Of a stretch of 64,000 bases of DNA, positions 8,081-16,752 are shown piece after piece. A program made the position numbers and the translations under genes. Origin of the DNA: Candidatus Onthovicinus excrementipullorum (GTDB taxonomy: Bacteria > Bacillota > Clostridia > Oscillospirales > Acutalibacteraceae); NCBI GenBank assembly GCA_018712345.1, contig DVHG01000017.1, positions 46,122 through 110,121 on the forward strand. Reading direction: 5' to 3'. The notes below the pieces were generated by a model, which was not told where the DNA came from, ran no database searches, and saw only the letters and a list, made by a program, of their open reading frames with translations. Every line of letters begins with the position of its first letter. Position 1 is the first letter of the stretch.

Positions 8081-8740
8081 TCAAACGAGTTTTTTCTTAT
8101 ACATAATGTGCGCTCCGACCAGGGAGACGATCAGCCCGATCGGGATCAAAACGCCGATCCCGATATCCCCTTTGAAACCCAGACAGATCAGGATGACCAC
8201 AATGGGGAGGATGGAGATCTTCCAGTGCTTGGCAAAGTAGGTCGCACCGAGCGCCCCAAACAGTGCTGGGACCACCTGCTGAAAGGCTGTGGCAAAGGGA
8301 GAGCCCTCGCCCGTTATGTACGGAAGAACAGGGCTGAACAGCAGTACGCCCAGCGCGATAATGCCCGTGGTTACAATGGAGCTGGTCGCCACGGAGATGG
8401 TGGAGATCACTTCCCCCTCCTCCGTATTGCTCTTGACGCCCGCATTCTCCATCGCGTTGAGGGCGCAGGGCATTTTCAGGTTGGTGATGTTTCCGGTCAC
8501 AAACCCCAGATAGGTGGCCCCCGCCCCCATCATGGGCGAATAGGTGAGCACCTCGACGACTGCGGAAGGATAAAAGATCAACGCGATCGGCGCCAGCCCC
8601 TTTAAAATCACTTCCGCCTGCGGCCAGACTCCGAGATAGGCGCTGATGGAGATCGGAATCATCAGCATGACGAGCAGCGCCGCGACAGTCCAGATTCTGC
8701 CGTAAAGATGGACACTGTCCATATAATTCTTCGCGAGCAT
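8081..8740 (-). CDS. Integral membrane protein partner of DUF5058
   Basis: The protein has 219 residues with about five or six membrane segments (for example WTVAALLVMLMIPISISAYLGVW near the start). No domain name is recalled with confidence, but this type of protein commonly sits next to DUF5058 proteins. Its ATG begins two bases after the DUF5058 stop (TGAGATG) and GGAGGGG precedes it, so the two are translationally coupled. Several small/polar residues lie inside the membrane segments (TGNITNLKMPCALNAME), as in transporters. The pair is probably a two-component transporter of unknown substrate (inference). Confidence 0.65.
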   Translation of the reverse strand: MLAKNYMDSVHLYGRIWTVAALLVMLMIPISISAYLGVWPQAEVILKGLAPIALIFYPSAVVEVLTYSPMMGAGATYLGFVTGNITNLKMPCALNAMENAGVKSNTEEGEVISTISVATSSIVTTGIIALGVLLFSPVLPYITGEGSPFATAFQQVVPALFGALGATYFAKHWKISILPIVVILICLGFKGDIGIGVLIPIGLIVSLVGAHIMYKKKLV

Positions 8741-8741
8741 C

Positions 8742-9515
8742 TCAACCCCTCCATTCTATAAACGCAATCTCCGGCGGCAGGACGGCGGAGGCGAGCATCA
8801 CGACCCCCATCGCCATAAACATGCTCAGGGGCATGGTAAACGGCTCAAATTTGCGCCATTGGAACTTTTTACAGAGCCATTGGAGCAGGAGCATAAAGAG
8901 TGTGGAGCTGACCAGAGCGATTATGCTCATCACGCCGGCGCCATCCCCCTGTACCGAGGCATCTCCGCTGCCAAGAATCGCGCGCCCGATAAAGGCTGAG
9001 ATCAGTCCGATAAAGGCCGCGGCAGCCATCGTATCGCCCCACTTTGTGTCCTTGGAGACGACCTTGCCGACGCTTTTTTGGATTTTTTTCAGCAGAAACG
9101 GGACGAGGACAAGCGGCAGGATACTGCCGAGTGTCATGACCCAGGCTGCGGCGGAAAAAGCCTCCGGGCTTGTGACCTCCTGTGTGAGGCCTCCGGTACC
9201 GCCCGTGGCCTCAATCGCCGCCTCCGCGGCCGGGACCTCATACTGGATGGCCCCGATGACGCTCAGGCGGATCCACGGCAGCACGATCCCGAGTGCGCCC
9301 GCGAGTGTGAGTACCGTGGCCAGAACAGCGAGCGCCGGAGCGATCGTGAACACTGCGGACGACGTGATGGCCGTGCGGAGCTTCTCTTTGCTCATGCCGA
9401 GCTGGCGGCCACGCCGGTAAGCACGGATCAGGAAAAAGAGCGATTCCGCGATCACAAATGCAACAATGGCCAAGCCGAGCAGGTACATGAACGTACTGGT
9501 TTTAAAATCCCCCAT
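8742..9515 (-). CDS. DUF5058 family membrane protein
   Basis: The protein has 257 residues from the ATG at 9515, which has GGAGGG at the right spacing; the ATG at 9521 is too close to it. About six or seven membrane segments are visible, with a periplasmic-like loop EATGGTGGLTQEVTSPEAF. The start (YLLGLAIVAFVIAESLFFLIRAYRRG) and the segment AFIGLISAFIGRAILG match what I recall of DUF5058. It stands between a phosphodiesterase gene and its coupled membrane partner. Transport is likely, but the substrate is unknown. Confidence 0.75.
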   Translation of the reverse strand: MGDFKTSTFMYLLGLAIVAFVIAESLFFLIRAYRRGRQLGMSKEKLRTAITSSAVFTIAPALAVLATVLTLAGALGIVLPWIRLSVIGAIQYEVPAAEAAIEATGGTGGLTQEVTSPEAFSAAAWVMTLGSILPLVLVPFLLKKIQKSVGKVVSKDTKWGDTMAAAAFIGLISAFIGRAILGSGDASVQGDGAGVMSIIALVSSTLFMLLLQWLCKKFQWRKFEPFTMPLSMFMAMGVVMLASAVLPPEIAFIEWRG

Positions 9516-9546
9516 AGACATGCCCTCCTATTTCTTTTATCACCGG

Positions 9547-10005
9547 TCACAGCCGGTGCAGCACACAGACGATACCGCCCGCGGTGATATCGATGATCCC
9601 GTAGCTTCCCTCGCGGACCGAGCCGGGATTCATCAAATAGATCCCCTCCTCATAACGTGTAACGGGTGTGTGCGTATGGCCGTATACTGCAATGTCCGCC
9701 CCATTGCTCTTCGCGGCGGAAAGCAGGTGATAATCCGTCCCCTTTACGCCATATGTATGGCCGTGTGCCAGAAAGATCCGCTTCCCTCCCAGCTCAACCA
9801 GCCGCTCGGCCGGTTCCGTGGCGGAAAAGTCGTTATTCCCCCGCACACAGGTAAAAGAAAGCTCCGGGAAATGACTGCGCACATATTCAATGTCCCGCAG
9901 ACCGTCCCCCAGAAAGAGCACATCGCGCGCAGACGGCTGCTGCGCGATCGCCCGAAAAAGGCCGGACTCAAATCCGTGCGAATCGGAAAGCACCAGAATC
10001 CTCAT
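9547..10005 (-). CDS. yfcE: YfcE/MJ0936-type metallophosphodiesterase
   Basis: The protein has 152 residues with the compact calcineurin-like metal site in order: SDSHG (7-11), GDG near 33, GNND near 56, an isolated HGH at about 82 and GHTHTPV near 110. These ligands bind two metals. Family members hydrolyse small phosphodiesters in vitro; the cellular substrate is usually unknown. It starts at 10005 with GGGAGAAG upstream and is divergent from the three-gene unknown cluster. It could be co-transcribed with the DUF5058 pair 25 bases downstream. Confidence 0.85.
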   Translation of the reverse strand: MRILVLSDSHGFESGLFRAIAQQPSARDVLFLGDGLRDIEYVRSHFPELSFTCVRGNNDFSATEPAERLVELGGKRIFLAHGHTYGVKGTDYHLLSAAKSNGADIAVYGHTHTPVTRYEEGIYLMNPGSVREGSYGIIDITAGGIVCVLHRL

Positions 10006-10063
10006 TCATACTTCTCCCATCAGCAGCATATTTATATTATAACCGCACTTTGAGGTGATTTCA

Positions 10064-10297
10064 ATGCAAAACAGACAAAATATTGACCCCCAAAAGGTCT
10101 CCGAACTGCTGAAAAAGCTGAAAATCGACCCCGCCTCCTCCGATTCCAAGGCAATGGAGCAGGCTGTTGAAAAAAGCCTGAGCCCGGAGCAGAGCGCGCT
10201 GTTCCACAGCATACTGGCGGACCGTGAAAAAACACAGCAAATTTTGGATTCCCCCCAGGCAAAGAAACTGATGAATCTGCTCTTTAAGGAGAAATAG
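10064..10297 (+). CDS. Unknown small helical protein
   Basis: The product has 77 residues, beginning MQNRQNIDPQKVSELLKKL. The ATG at 10064 has GAGGTG 6 bases upstream; the track start is a GTG that overlaps that site. It is helical and highly charged, with no membrane segment and no Cys. It is the first of three small genes reading together (gaps of 2 and 17 bases) with no recognised domain. Function unknown. Confidence 0.6.
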   Translation: MQNRQNIDPQKVSELLKKLKIDPASSDSKAMEQAVEKSLSPEQSALFHSILADREKTQQILDSPQAKKLMNLLFKEK

Positions 10298-10299
10298 CA

Positions 10300-10734
10300 A
10301 TGGACGATCTCGGCTCCCTGCTCTCCTCCCTGACGCCGGAGGACATCGACATGCTCAAGTCCGCTGCCTCCCAGCTTTTGGGAGACGGCCAGACGCATCA
10401 GGAGGAGAAACAGCCTCCGGCCCAGCCGCCGCACCAGGATAACAGCGCCCCCGACCTCTCCGCCCTGCTGCGCGCGCTCGGCGCCGCGCCTGCCGCACAG
10501 CCAAAACCACCCGCACAGGAGGAGCCGATGATCGATCCAGCGATGATTGCCAACATCGCAAAGATTTTTTCAAGAATGAACTCCATTGACGATAAGCGGA
10601 CACAGTTTATTGCCGCGCTGAAGCCGCTGCTCAATGAATCCCGGCAGAAGAAGGCCGATCAGGCCATTAAAATGCTCAAGCTGTTTGAACTGCTGCCCAT
10701 GCTCCGGGAGCAGGGGCTGTTCAATCTTTTCTGA
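10300..10734 (+). CDS. Unknown protein with Pro/Gln-rich linker
   Basis: The protein has 144 residues. A helical start (LGSLLSSLTPEDIDMLKSAASQLLG) is followed by a Pro/Gln/Ala-rich disordered linker (about 33-75) and a second helical block (IANIAKIFSRMNSIDDKRTQFIAALKPLL) ending FELLPMLREQGLFNLF. Both helical blocks have the pattern of short helix-bundle assembly proteins. It is two bases after the first gene. A role with its two neighbours, perhaps in a membrane or spore structure, is a guess. Function unknown. Confidence 0.6.
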   Translation: MDDLGSLLSSLTPEDIDMLKSAASQLLGDGQTHQEEKQPPAQPPHQDNSAPDLSALLRALGAAPAAQPKPPAQEEPMIDPAMIANIAKIFSRMNSIDDKRTQFIAALKPLLNESRQKKADQAIKMLKLFELLPMLREQGLFNLF

Positions 10735-10751
10735 TTCAGGGCGGTGAAAAC

Positions 10752-11171
10752 ATGGCCAATGAATTTCAGGGATATTCCAACATGATGAATATGCAGGAGC
10801 GCGCCGCAGAGCGAGTCCGCCGCATGCAGATGATGGAGGAGGACGCCGCCCGCCGCGCCAACGAGGAGCTGTCCGGCCATAAGGAGAGGCAGCAGGCACA
10901 GCGCAAACCGCCGCCTCCGGCTGGAAAATCCCCTGGACAGGAGGGGCAGAACACGCGCCATATCCCGATGCCCGTCGATTATCTGCATCCGGGCGGAAAC
11001 ACGCCGGAATCATCCGGACACGTGAGGCCTGCGGAACGTCCGTCCAGCTCACCCGGCACCCTGCTCGGGGGGGATCAGGACAGCGCCATGCTCCTCGCCC
11101 TGATTCTGCTGCTCTCCAGGGAGACCTCCGACCCGGCACTGATTCTGGCACTGATGTACATCATGATCTGA
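10752..11171 (+). CDS. Unknown protein with hydrophobic C-terminal tail
   Basis: The protein has 139 residues. The first 50 are charged and Met/Arg/Glu-rich (MNMQERAAERVRRMQMMEE), likely a helix or coiled coil. The middle (50-105) is Pro/Gly/Ser-rich and disordered. The end is a hydrophobic segment SAMLLALILLLSRE followed by LILALMYIMI, which could anchor it in a membrane or a hydrophobic assembly. GGGCGGTG precedes the ATG. It is the last gene before a terminator. No homologue recognised. Confidence 0.6.
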   Translation: MANEFQGYSNMMNMQERAAERVRRMQMMEEDAARRANEELSGHKERQQAQRKPPPPAGKSPGQEGQNTRHIPMPVDYLHPGGNTPESSGHVRPAERPSSSPGTLLGGDQDSAMLLALILLLSRETSDPALILALMYIMI

Positions 11172-11198
11172 GGGACGGCTGTTGGCCGTCCCTTTCTT
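11171..11198 (+). terminator. Terminator after the three-gene unknown cluster
   Basis: A 9-bp stem AGGGACGGC/GCCGTCCCT with a 5-base loop, then TTCTTG. It overlaps the stop codon region of the third gene. Confidence 0.7.
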
Positions 11199-11225
11199 GA
11201 CACCGGGGCGGATCAAGTGTATCAT
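11197..11225 (+). promoter_or_regulatory. Promoter for TSCPD/GNAT pair
   Basis: TTGACA, 17-base spacer, TATCAT, starting right after the preceding terminator. GAGGTG and the ATG at 11255 follow. Confidence 0.65.
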
Positions 11226-11254
11226 AGAGCAGAATTGAATTTGAGGTGATAAAC

Positions 11255-11515
11255 ATGATATACGAATACAGGCCGCACGGCACCTGCTCCCAGAGAATTA
11301 CGATAGAGCTGGACGGAAACACTATCAAACAGGTCCGCTTTACCGGTGGCTGCCCGGGAAACACGTCCGGGATTTCACGGCTCGTGGCCGGAATGGACGC
11401 AAATCAGGTGATTCAATCCCTCCGCGGGACGCGCTGCGGCCACAAACCGACCTCCTGCCCGGATCAGCTCGCGCTGGCGCTGGAGGAGGCTCTTCGGGAG
11501 GAGACACATGGATAA
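11255..11515 (+). CDS. TSCPD domain protein (TIGR03905 type)
   Basis: The protein has 86 residues. It carries the small TSCPD domain: CSQRI near the start, GGCPGN (about 29-34), then the C-terminal RCGHKPTSCPDQLA, which gives the family its name. TIGR03905-type proteins are stand-alone versions of a domain also found at the C-terminus of vitamin B12-dependent ribonucleotide reductases; the conserved Cys residues may bind metal. The ATG at 11255 is preferred (GAGGTG at optimal distance) over the track GTG. Its end overlaps the GNAT gene start by 8 bases. Confidence 0.85.
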   Translation: MIYEYRPHGTCSQRITIELDGNTIKQVRFTGGCPGNTSGISRLVAGMDANQVIQSLRGTRCGHKPTSCPDQLALALEEALREETHG

Positions 11516-12074
11516 GCCCGTGATCCGCCCCTGCCGCCCGTCCGACCAGGGGGCTATCCGGGATATCTGCATCCGCACTGCTACCATCCCGGTACGGACG
11601 CAAACCGATTGCCTGTATCTGTGGACCATGTACTGTGACTGCTATACGGAGCAGTTTTCGGAATACTGCTTTGTCGCCGCCGACGCACAGGACAGGCCCG
11701 TCGGCTATATCCTGTGCGCCCCTGATTATAAGGCTTATCACACGGTTTTTGTCCGGGAATATTTGCCCCGCCTGCGGCGGAGCTCCATCCTGCGGTACAT
11801 TGCCGCCGCGGGTGAGGTCCGCTTCCTGCGCCCCTTTGCACGGCAGGGTTATCCCGCCCACATGCACATTGATATTCTGGAGGAATACCAGCGCATGGGG
11901 ATCGGGACCCGGCTCTTTGGGGAGCTGAAGGATCGGCTGCGCGCGGATGGCATCTACGGCCTGTGTCTGGGTGTTGGCTCCGGGAATGAGAAAGGGATCG
12001 CCTTTTATCAAAAGCAGGGGTTCTGTGATCTGCGCCGTATGCCGGGCTCCATTGTGATGGGAATCCGCCCGTAA
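11508..12074 (+). CDS. GNAT family N-acetyltransferase
   Basis: The protein has 188 residues. The acetyl-CoA-binding motif A is clear at about 125-140: EEYQRMGIGTRLFGEL (R/Q-x-x-G-x-G type), followed by LCLGVGSGNEKGIAFYQKQGF, the usual motif B. The N-terminus starts with the common IRPCRPSDQGAIRDIC. It would acetylate an amine-bearing small molecule or protein; the substrate is not predictable. It overlaps the TSCPD gene by 8 bases, so the two are translationally coupled. Confidence 0.85.
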   Translation: MDKPVIRPCRPSDQGAIRDICIRTATIPVRTQTDCLYLWTMYCDCYTEQFSEYCFVAADAQDRPVGYILCAPDYKAYHTVFVREYLPRLRRSSILRYIAAAGEVRFLRPFARQGYPAHMHIDILEEYQRMGIGTRLFGELKDRLRADGIYGLCLGVGSGNEKGIAFYQKQGFCDLRRMPGSIVMGIRP

Positions 12075-12099
12075 CAAAAACATGATCAGTACAATGATA

Positions 12100-12127
12100 A
12101 AAGAGACCGGGAGACCGGTCTCTTTCT
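12100..12127. terminator. Bidirectional terminator
   Basis: A perfect 11-bp stem AAAGAGACCGG/CCGGTCTCTTT with a 4-base loop. It lies between the convergent GNAT and phosphohexomutase genes and has T runs in both directions. Confidence 0.7.
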
Positions 12128-12188
12128 ATATGCCGCAAGCTGTCTCTACAAAACATACCTGCCCGGCATTTTTATATTTCCGTCCAAT

Positions 12189-13718
12189 TTATTTTTCCGC
12201 AAAGCGCTTCAGCGGTGTAAAATCAATCTCCTCAGACGGCCCAATGACATTCAGAAGCATCTGGGCGATCTTCCGGCAGCCACCGGATCGGTTGCTCTCA
12301 ATATTGATCGGAATGACCGGGTCATGGACGCTCAGGCGGACCAGGAACCAGCCGTCCCCGTCTTCCGGACCGAAAGAAACGCGAATTCCCTCGTGATTGT
12401 CCGGGGCAATGTGATATCGGTCATCCTTTTCACAGCCGGCGGTAATCTGCGCGATCAGGCGGTTTCCGGCCGCGCGGAAATCCTCCGCCGTGATATTCAG
12501 GCGAATCTCTTGACACTCAGCCGGTTCTTTCAATGTGGCAATCAGATCGTCCAGACTTTTCCCCTCGCGCCCGAGCTGGGCCAGCTTGACGATCAATTTT
12601 GTCACCAGGTAGGCTCCGTCGTCCAGGAAATAGTTCTCTCGCAGTGCCGCATGGCCCGAGGTCTCCATCGCCAGCGGACAATCGATCCCCTCCAGATTCA
12701 GGCGGATGGCCTCATTAATTACGTTCCGGTAGCCGCGCTTAAAGCGGTGGTGGACACCGCCGAGATCGTGCTCGATAAATTTCTTCAGCCCGTCGGAAGT
12801 GGTGGAGTCGGTCACGATTGTAGCACCCCGAACCCCTTCCGTCGCGATGCGGGATGCGAGCGCAATGAAACGGTTCTTGTTGATCTCGTTGCCCTGCGCG
12901 TCGACACATGCGGCCCGATCCACATCCGTATCAAAAATGACGCCGAAGTCCGCGTGGTTCTCCGTGACGGCACGGCTGATGCTCGCCATAGCCTGTGCGT
13001 TCTCCGGATTTGGAACATGGTTCGGGAACATTCCGTCCGGCTCCAGAAAAACGCTTCCGCTGATATCCGCCCCGAGCGGAAGCAGGACCTTCTCCGCGTA
13101 GAAACCGCCGACGCCGTTGCCCGCATCCACCACAATGTGGAAGCCGCGGAGCGGACGCTGGAAGTCCGTTGCGTTTACCCCTTCACAAATCATCCGGCGC
13201 AGGCGTTCACAGTAATCATTCATATAGGAAACTGTCTCCACACTGCCGGGCGCCGCGGGATGGAGTGTCTCCCCCTGCACGGCAAAATCGAGGAGGCAGT
13301 CGATATCCGTGCCGTCCAATCCACCCTTGCGGGTAAAAAATTTAAGTCCGTTCCGATAATAGGGGTGGTGGCTTGCCGTGATCTGCACAGCGCCGTCACA
13401 TCCGAGATCCACTGTAGTCATAAACATAGCAGGGGTCGAGGAGAGGCCACAGTCGAGCACGATCATGCCCGCAGCCTCCAGCGTCTCAACAACGATTGCA
13501 CGAATATGTTCGGAGGTGATCCGCGAATCATGCCCAACGGAGACGCGCAGCGGCCCAACCGCCTTTTCCGCTCCGCGCGCCAGCCAGACGGCAAAGCCCG
13601 CTGTGATCCTGCGGACCGCCTCATCCGTCAGTGTGAGCGGATAATCCGCAAGGCCGTCCACGGCGACACCGCGGATATCCGTGCCGCTCTTGAGCTGTCT
13701 GAGTTCATTTTCTGTCAT
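12189..13718 (-). CDS. Phosphomannomutase/phosphoglucomutase family protein
   Basis: This interconverts hexose 1- and 6-phosphates. It has 509 residues. The phosphoserine loop is TASHHPYYRNGLKFF (about 124-138), with Ser in TASHHP the phosphorylated residue in the family. The metal loop is DTDVDR, and the sugar-binding loop reads ETSGHAALRENYFLDDGAY. A C-terminal phosphate-binding domain follows. The start has GGAGGGG upstream. Substrate (mannose, glucose or glucosamine) cannot be settled from motifs. It is the last gene of a leftward group with DUF2461. Confidence 0.85.
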   Translation of the reverse strand: MTENELRQLKSGTDIRGVAVDGLADYPLTLTDEAVRRITAGFAVWLARGAEKAVGPLRVSVGHDSRITSEHIRAIVVETLEAAGMIVLDCGLSSTPAMFMTTVDLGCDGAVQITASHHPYYRNGLKFFTRKGGLDGTDIDCLLDFAVQGETLHPAAPGSVETVSYMNDYCERLRRMICEGVNATDFQRPLRGFHIVVDAGNGVGGFYAEKVLLPLGADISGSVFLEPDGMFPNHVPNPENAQAMASISRAVTENHADFGVIFDTDVDRAACVDAQGNEINKNRFIALASRIATEGVRGATIVTDSTTSDGLKKFIEHDLGGVHHRFKRGYRNVINEAIRLNLEGIDCPLAMETSGHAALRENYFLDDGAYLVTKLIVKLAQLGREGKSLDDLIATLKEPAECQEIRLNITAEDFRAAGNRLIAQITAGCEKDDRYHIAPDNHEGIRVSFGPEDGDGWFLVRLSVHDPVIPINIESNRSGGCRKIAQMLLNVIGPSEEIDFTPLKRFAEK

Positions 13719-13739
13719 AATACCCCTCCTGAAATCTGC

Positions 13740-14435
13740 TTATTCCTCCCGTTCCACCCGCGTCTGCGCATCGAGCAGAAAACGATACATTCCCTCAATA
13801 CTGTGGTACGCACGCTTGAGCTCTTCAATGATTGCACCGGACCGGAGCACGTCAAAATCCGAGCCGTGGTGGATTAAGACAATATCCTTCAAATTATAAT
13901 AAGGCTTGAGTGATTGAGGGATCTCCCCTTCCTTTTCACGGCGGTAGCATGTCCCCTCAAACAGAAAGCCCGCCCGCAGCGCCTTTTTGGCCTCGCGCTC
14001 AAACACCTTTGGCCGGTAGGCCATCTCCTTGCGGTAGGCCTCCATCAGCGCCGGCGTCGTATGATAATACCCGAGCCCGTATGAATACTCCTCCTGCGTG
14101 ACCTCAAACCAGAAGCAGGGCGCATGCGGGAAAGAGACCTTCGGGCGGGAAAACACCGTCCAGACATTGGCGCGGTACAGGCTCTTATCCCTTGTAAAGC
14201 GTGTATCGCGGCGGATCCGTGACACCATGCGGACCGGATTGAGATTCATCAGCGGGTCAAGCGCCTCCATCTGCGGGGCGAGTGCCTGGGAAATCTGCCG
14301 CATGGGGCGGATCGCCAGCTCATTGAGCGCCTGCTTATGTTCCTCATAAAATACTTTACTGTTTTGAAAGCGATTCTCCGCAAGAAGCATCAGCGCCTGC
14401 GGGGTAAACCCGTCAAAATGATCCAACTCACCCAT
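13740..14435 (-). CDS. DUF2461 family protein
   Basis: The protein has 231 residues. It begins with the family pattern FDGFTPQALMLLAENRFQNSKVFYEEHK and has IRRDTRFTRDKSLYRANVW near the middle, both typical of DUF2461 (TIGR02453). No catalytic motif is obvious; the role is unknown. It sits 10 bases downstream of the PLP-enzyme gene and 21 bases upstream of the mutase gene, reading the same way. Confidence 0.8.
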   Translation of the reverse strand: MGELDHFDGFTPQALMLLAENRFQNSKVFYEEHKQALNELAIRPMRQISQALAPQMEALDPLMNLNPVRMVSRIRRDTRFTRDKSLYRANVWTVFSRPKVSFPHAPCFWFEVTQEEYSYGLGYYHTTPALMEAYRKEMAYRPKVFEREAKKALRAGFLFEGTCYRREKEGEIPQSLKPYYNLKDIVLIHHGSDFDVLRSGAIIEELKRAYHSIEGMYRFLLDAQTRVEREE

Positions 14436-14445
14436 TTTCTCACCC

Positions 14446-15720
14446 TTATTTCAGCAGTTCGCGGTTTTCCATCTCCTGTGCGGCGAGCATGACGCCGACC
14501 TTTGCAGAGTGAAAATTCAGCCCCCCCTGCATCCATGCCGCATACGGCTCCCGCAGCGGGGCATCGGCAGACAGCTCGATCGATGCACCGAGCGTAAACG
14601 CACCGGCGGACATGATGACCTGACTGTCATACCCAGGCATATCCCACGGCTCCGGTGAGACGAAGGAATCCACGGGCGCCCCCTTCTGCATCCCCTGGCA
14701 GAATGCAATCAGAGATTCCGGATTCTCCAAAAGGACTGATTGTATTATATCATATCTCTCATCCTGATAGCAAGGCGTAACTCCATAGCCAAAGCGCTCA
14801 AAGAGCGCGGCGGTGAACACAGCTGCCTTCAGAGCCTCCCCCGTCACATGCGGCGCGTGAAACAGCCCCATGAACAGCGAGCGGTTGAGGTTGAGTGTAG
14901 CGCCGACCTCCTTCCCGAGACCGGGCGTTGTCATGCGCTGGGCGCACAGCTCAATCAGGTCGTGCCGGCCGGCAATGTATCCGCCCGTGGGCGCGATGCC
15001 GCCGCCGGGATTCTTGATGAGGGACCCCGCGATCAGATCGGCCCCGCACTGAGTCGGCTCCTGCTCACAGACAAATTCCCCATAGCAGTTGTCGACCATG
15101 ACGACGGCGTCAGAGCAGCGGTGCACGATAGCGGCGATCTGCCCGATCTCCTGCGGAGAGAGACTTGGACGCAGGGAATAGCCGCGGGAACGCTGGATAT
15201 ACACCATCCTGACCGTCGGGTCCGCACGCAGGGCGGCCTCCACGGCGGGCAGATCCACCCTGCCCCGCCCGTCCAGATCCACCTGTGCATACCGAATCCC
15301 GAAATCCTTTAGTGATCCGTTCCCCGCTTTACCCGTAATGCCGATGACAGGGCGGATCGTGTCATAGGGGGCACCGGTGACACAGAGCATCGTATCCCCC
15401 GGGCGCAGGATCCCAAACAGGGCAACGGCCAGCGTGTGCGTGCCGCAGGTGAAATTGTGGCGGATCAGCGCATCCTCTGTCCCGAAGACCTGAGAGAGCA
15501 CCTGGTCCAGTGTCTCCCGTCCGCGATCACCATATCCGTAGCCGGTTGAGGCTGTAAAGTGGCTTTCGCTGACACCATTATCAATAAAAGCGGCCAGCAT
15601 TTTCTGCTGATTATATTCCGTAACGCGGTCAATCTCACGAAAACGGTCTGCGCACAGGCGCAGAGCCTCCTCCGACTTCTCCCGAATCCGACCGCTGATT
15701 TCAAAAAAGCTCTCACTCAT
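14446..15720 (-). CDS. Methionine gamma-lyase-family PLP enzyme (PF06838)
   Basis: The protein has 424 residues. It shows the pattern STGYGYGDRGRETLDQV and HNFTCGTHTLAVALFGILRPGD near the start, then the PLP lysine in GSLIKNPGGGIAPTGGY (about 233-249), matching the family sometimes labelled aluminium resistance protein. The fold is the aspartate aminotransferase type; the exact substrate is uncertain, but C-S lyase activity is the usual prediction. Its start lies 3 bases from the stop of the upstream M42 gene, so the group is one operon. Confidence 0.82.
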   Translation of the reverse strand: MSESFFEISGRIREKSEEALRLCADRFREIDRVTEYNQQKMLAAFIDNGVSESHFTASTGYGYGDRGRETLDQVLSQVFGTEDALIRHNFTCGTHTLAVALFGILRPGDTMLCVTGAPYDTIRPVIGITGKAGNGSLKDFGIRYAQVDLDGRGRVDLPAVEAALRADPTVRMVYIQRSRGYSLRPSLSPQEIGQIAAIVHRCSDAVVMVDNCYGEFVCEQEPTQCGADLIAGSLIKNPGGGIAPTGGYIAGRHDLIELCAQRMTTPGLGKEVGATLNLNRSLFMGLFHAPHVTGEALKAAVFTAALFERFGYGVTPCYQDERYDIIQSVLLENPESLIAFCQGMQKGAPVDSFVSPEPWDMPGYDSQVIMSAGAFTLGASIELSADAPLREPYAAWMQGGLNFHSAKVGVMLAAQEMENRELLK

Positions 15721-15723
15721 GAA

Positions 15724-16752
15724 TTATATCTCTTTCCTCCCACAGATTTCCTCTGCCAATTTTCCCGTCAGATTGGCGACGGCCTGCGCATCCGATTCCC
15801 GGACTGTCACACCAGGAGAGTGCAGATAACGGCACGGGGCCGACACTGCGATACACCGCACGCCGTCGCGGATGCCGTGCACGGAGCCGGCGTCGTTCCC
15901 GCCCGCAACCTTCGTCTTGGTCTGGATCGGGATGTGCGCACGCTCCGCGACTGTGGAGGCCAGCTCATAGAGCGCATGGTCGTAGATCGTACCACGGTCC
16001 ATAAAGGGGACCACCGCCCCTTTCCCCTGTTCGCAGACCCTGTCGCGCTCCGTGACGCCGATCACGTCAGCAGCGGTCGTAGTCTCCACAATAATGGCAA
16101 ACTCCGGGTTTAGCGCATAGGCAGCCGTACGCGCGCCGCGTGCGCCGACCTCCTCCTGAACGGTAAAGGCAAAATCCATATCATACGGCAGTTCACGCCG
16201 CAGCATATCCAGCAGCACGGCACATCCGAGCCGGTCATCGATCGCCTTGCTCTCAATCACCTGCGAACCGAGTGTCCGCGTTCCCGTCCGGAAGGTAACA
16301 CAGTCCCCAAGGCGGACAAACTGTTCCGCTTCCTCCGCATTCTGGGCACCAATATCGATATACAGATCGTCTATATCCGGAATCTTTTTACGCTCCTCCT
16401 GCTTCGTCAGGTGTACCGGCTTGATCCCGATGACGCCGGGCAGCCTTTTCGCACCAACAAATGTCTGCCGTGCGATGAGGACGCGCGCATCAATCCCTCC
16501 GACGCAGGCGAAGCCCAGCAGGCCGTCCGATGAGATATGGTTGACAATCAGTCCCACCTCATCCATATGGGCACACAACATCAGGCGATGTGCGGGACGC
16601 GCCCTGCCGTGTTTGTGTACCAGGAGATTGCCCAGCGCGTCACAGTGGGCCTCACAGTCCTGCGGAAGCTGTTCCATGATATAGGCTCGGATCTCCCCTT
16701 CACGGCCGGAGATTCCAGGCAGCGCACAAAGTGCACTCAGGTGTTCAAGCAT
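15724..16752 (-). CDS. M42 family aminopeptidase (second of tandem pair)
   Basis: The protein has 342 residues. Metal-binding and catalytic motifs of M42: LCAHMDEVGLIV (about 58-69; family DxHxDE type), AIDDRLGCAVLLD (about 166-178), and the catalytic Glu in VQEEVGARGARTAAY (about 198-212). The C-terminal part has the family RYLHSPG. Such enzymes form dodecameric cytoplasmic peptidases that trim acidic or neutral N-termini. It overlaps the upstream M42 gene by 8 bases. The paralogues differ in length and insert. Confidence 0.87.
   Translation of the reverse strand: MLEHLSALCALPGISGREGEIRAYIMEQLPQDCEAHCDALGNLLVHKHGRARPAHRLMLCAHMDEVGLIVNHISSDGLLGFACVGGIDARVLIARQTFVGAKRLPGVIGIKPVHLTKQEERKKIPDIDDLYIDIGAQNAEEAEQFVRLGDCVTFRTGTRTLGSQVIESKAIDDRLGCAVLLDMLRRELPYDMDFAFTVQEEVGARGARTAAYALNPEFAIIVETTTAADVIGVTERDRVCEQGKGAVVPFMDRGTIYDHALYELASTVAERAHIPIQTKTKVAGGNDAGSVHGIRDGVRCIAVSAPCRYLHSPGVTVRESDAQAVANLTGKLAEEICGRKEI

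Noticed and set aside
12324-13877. 517-residue + strand ORF opposite the phosphohexomutase
   Set aside because: Antisense shadow; the minus-strand mutase has all motifs and a good ribosome site.
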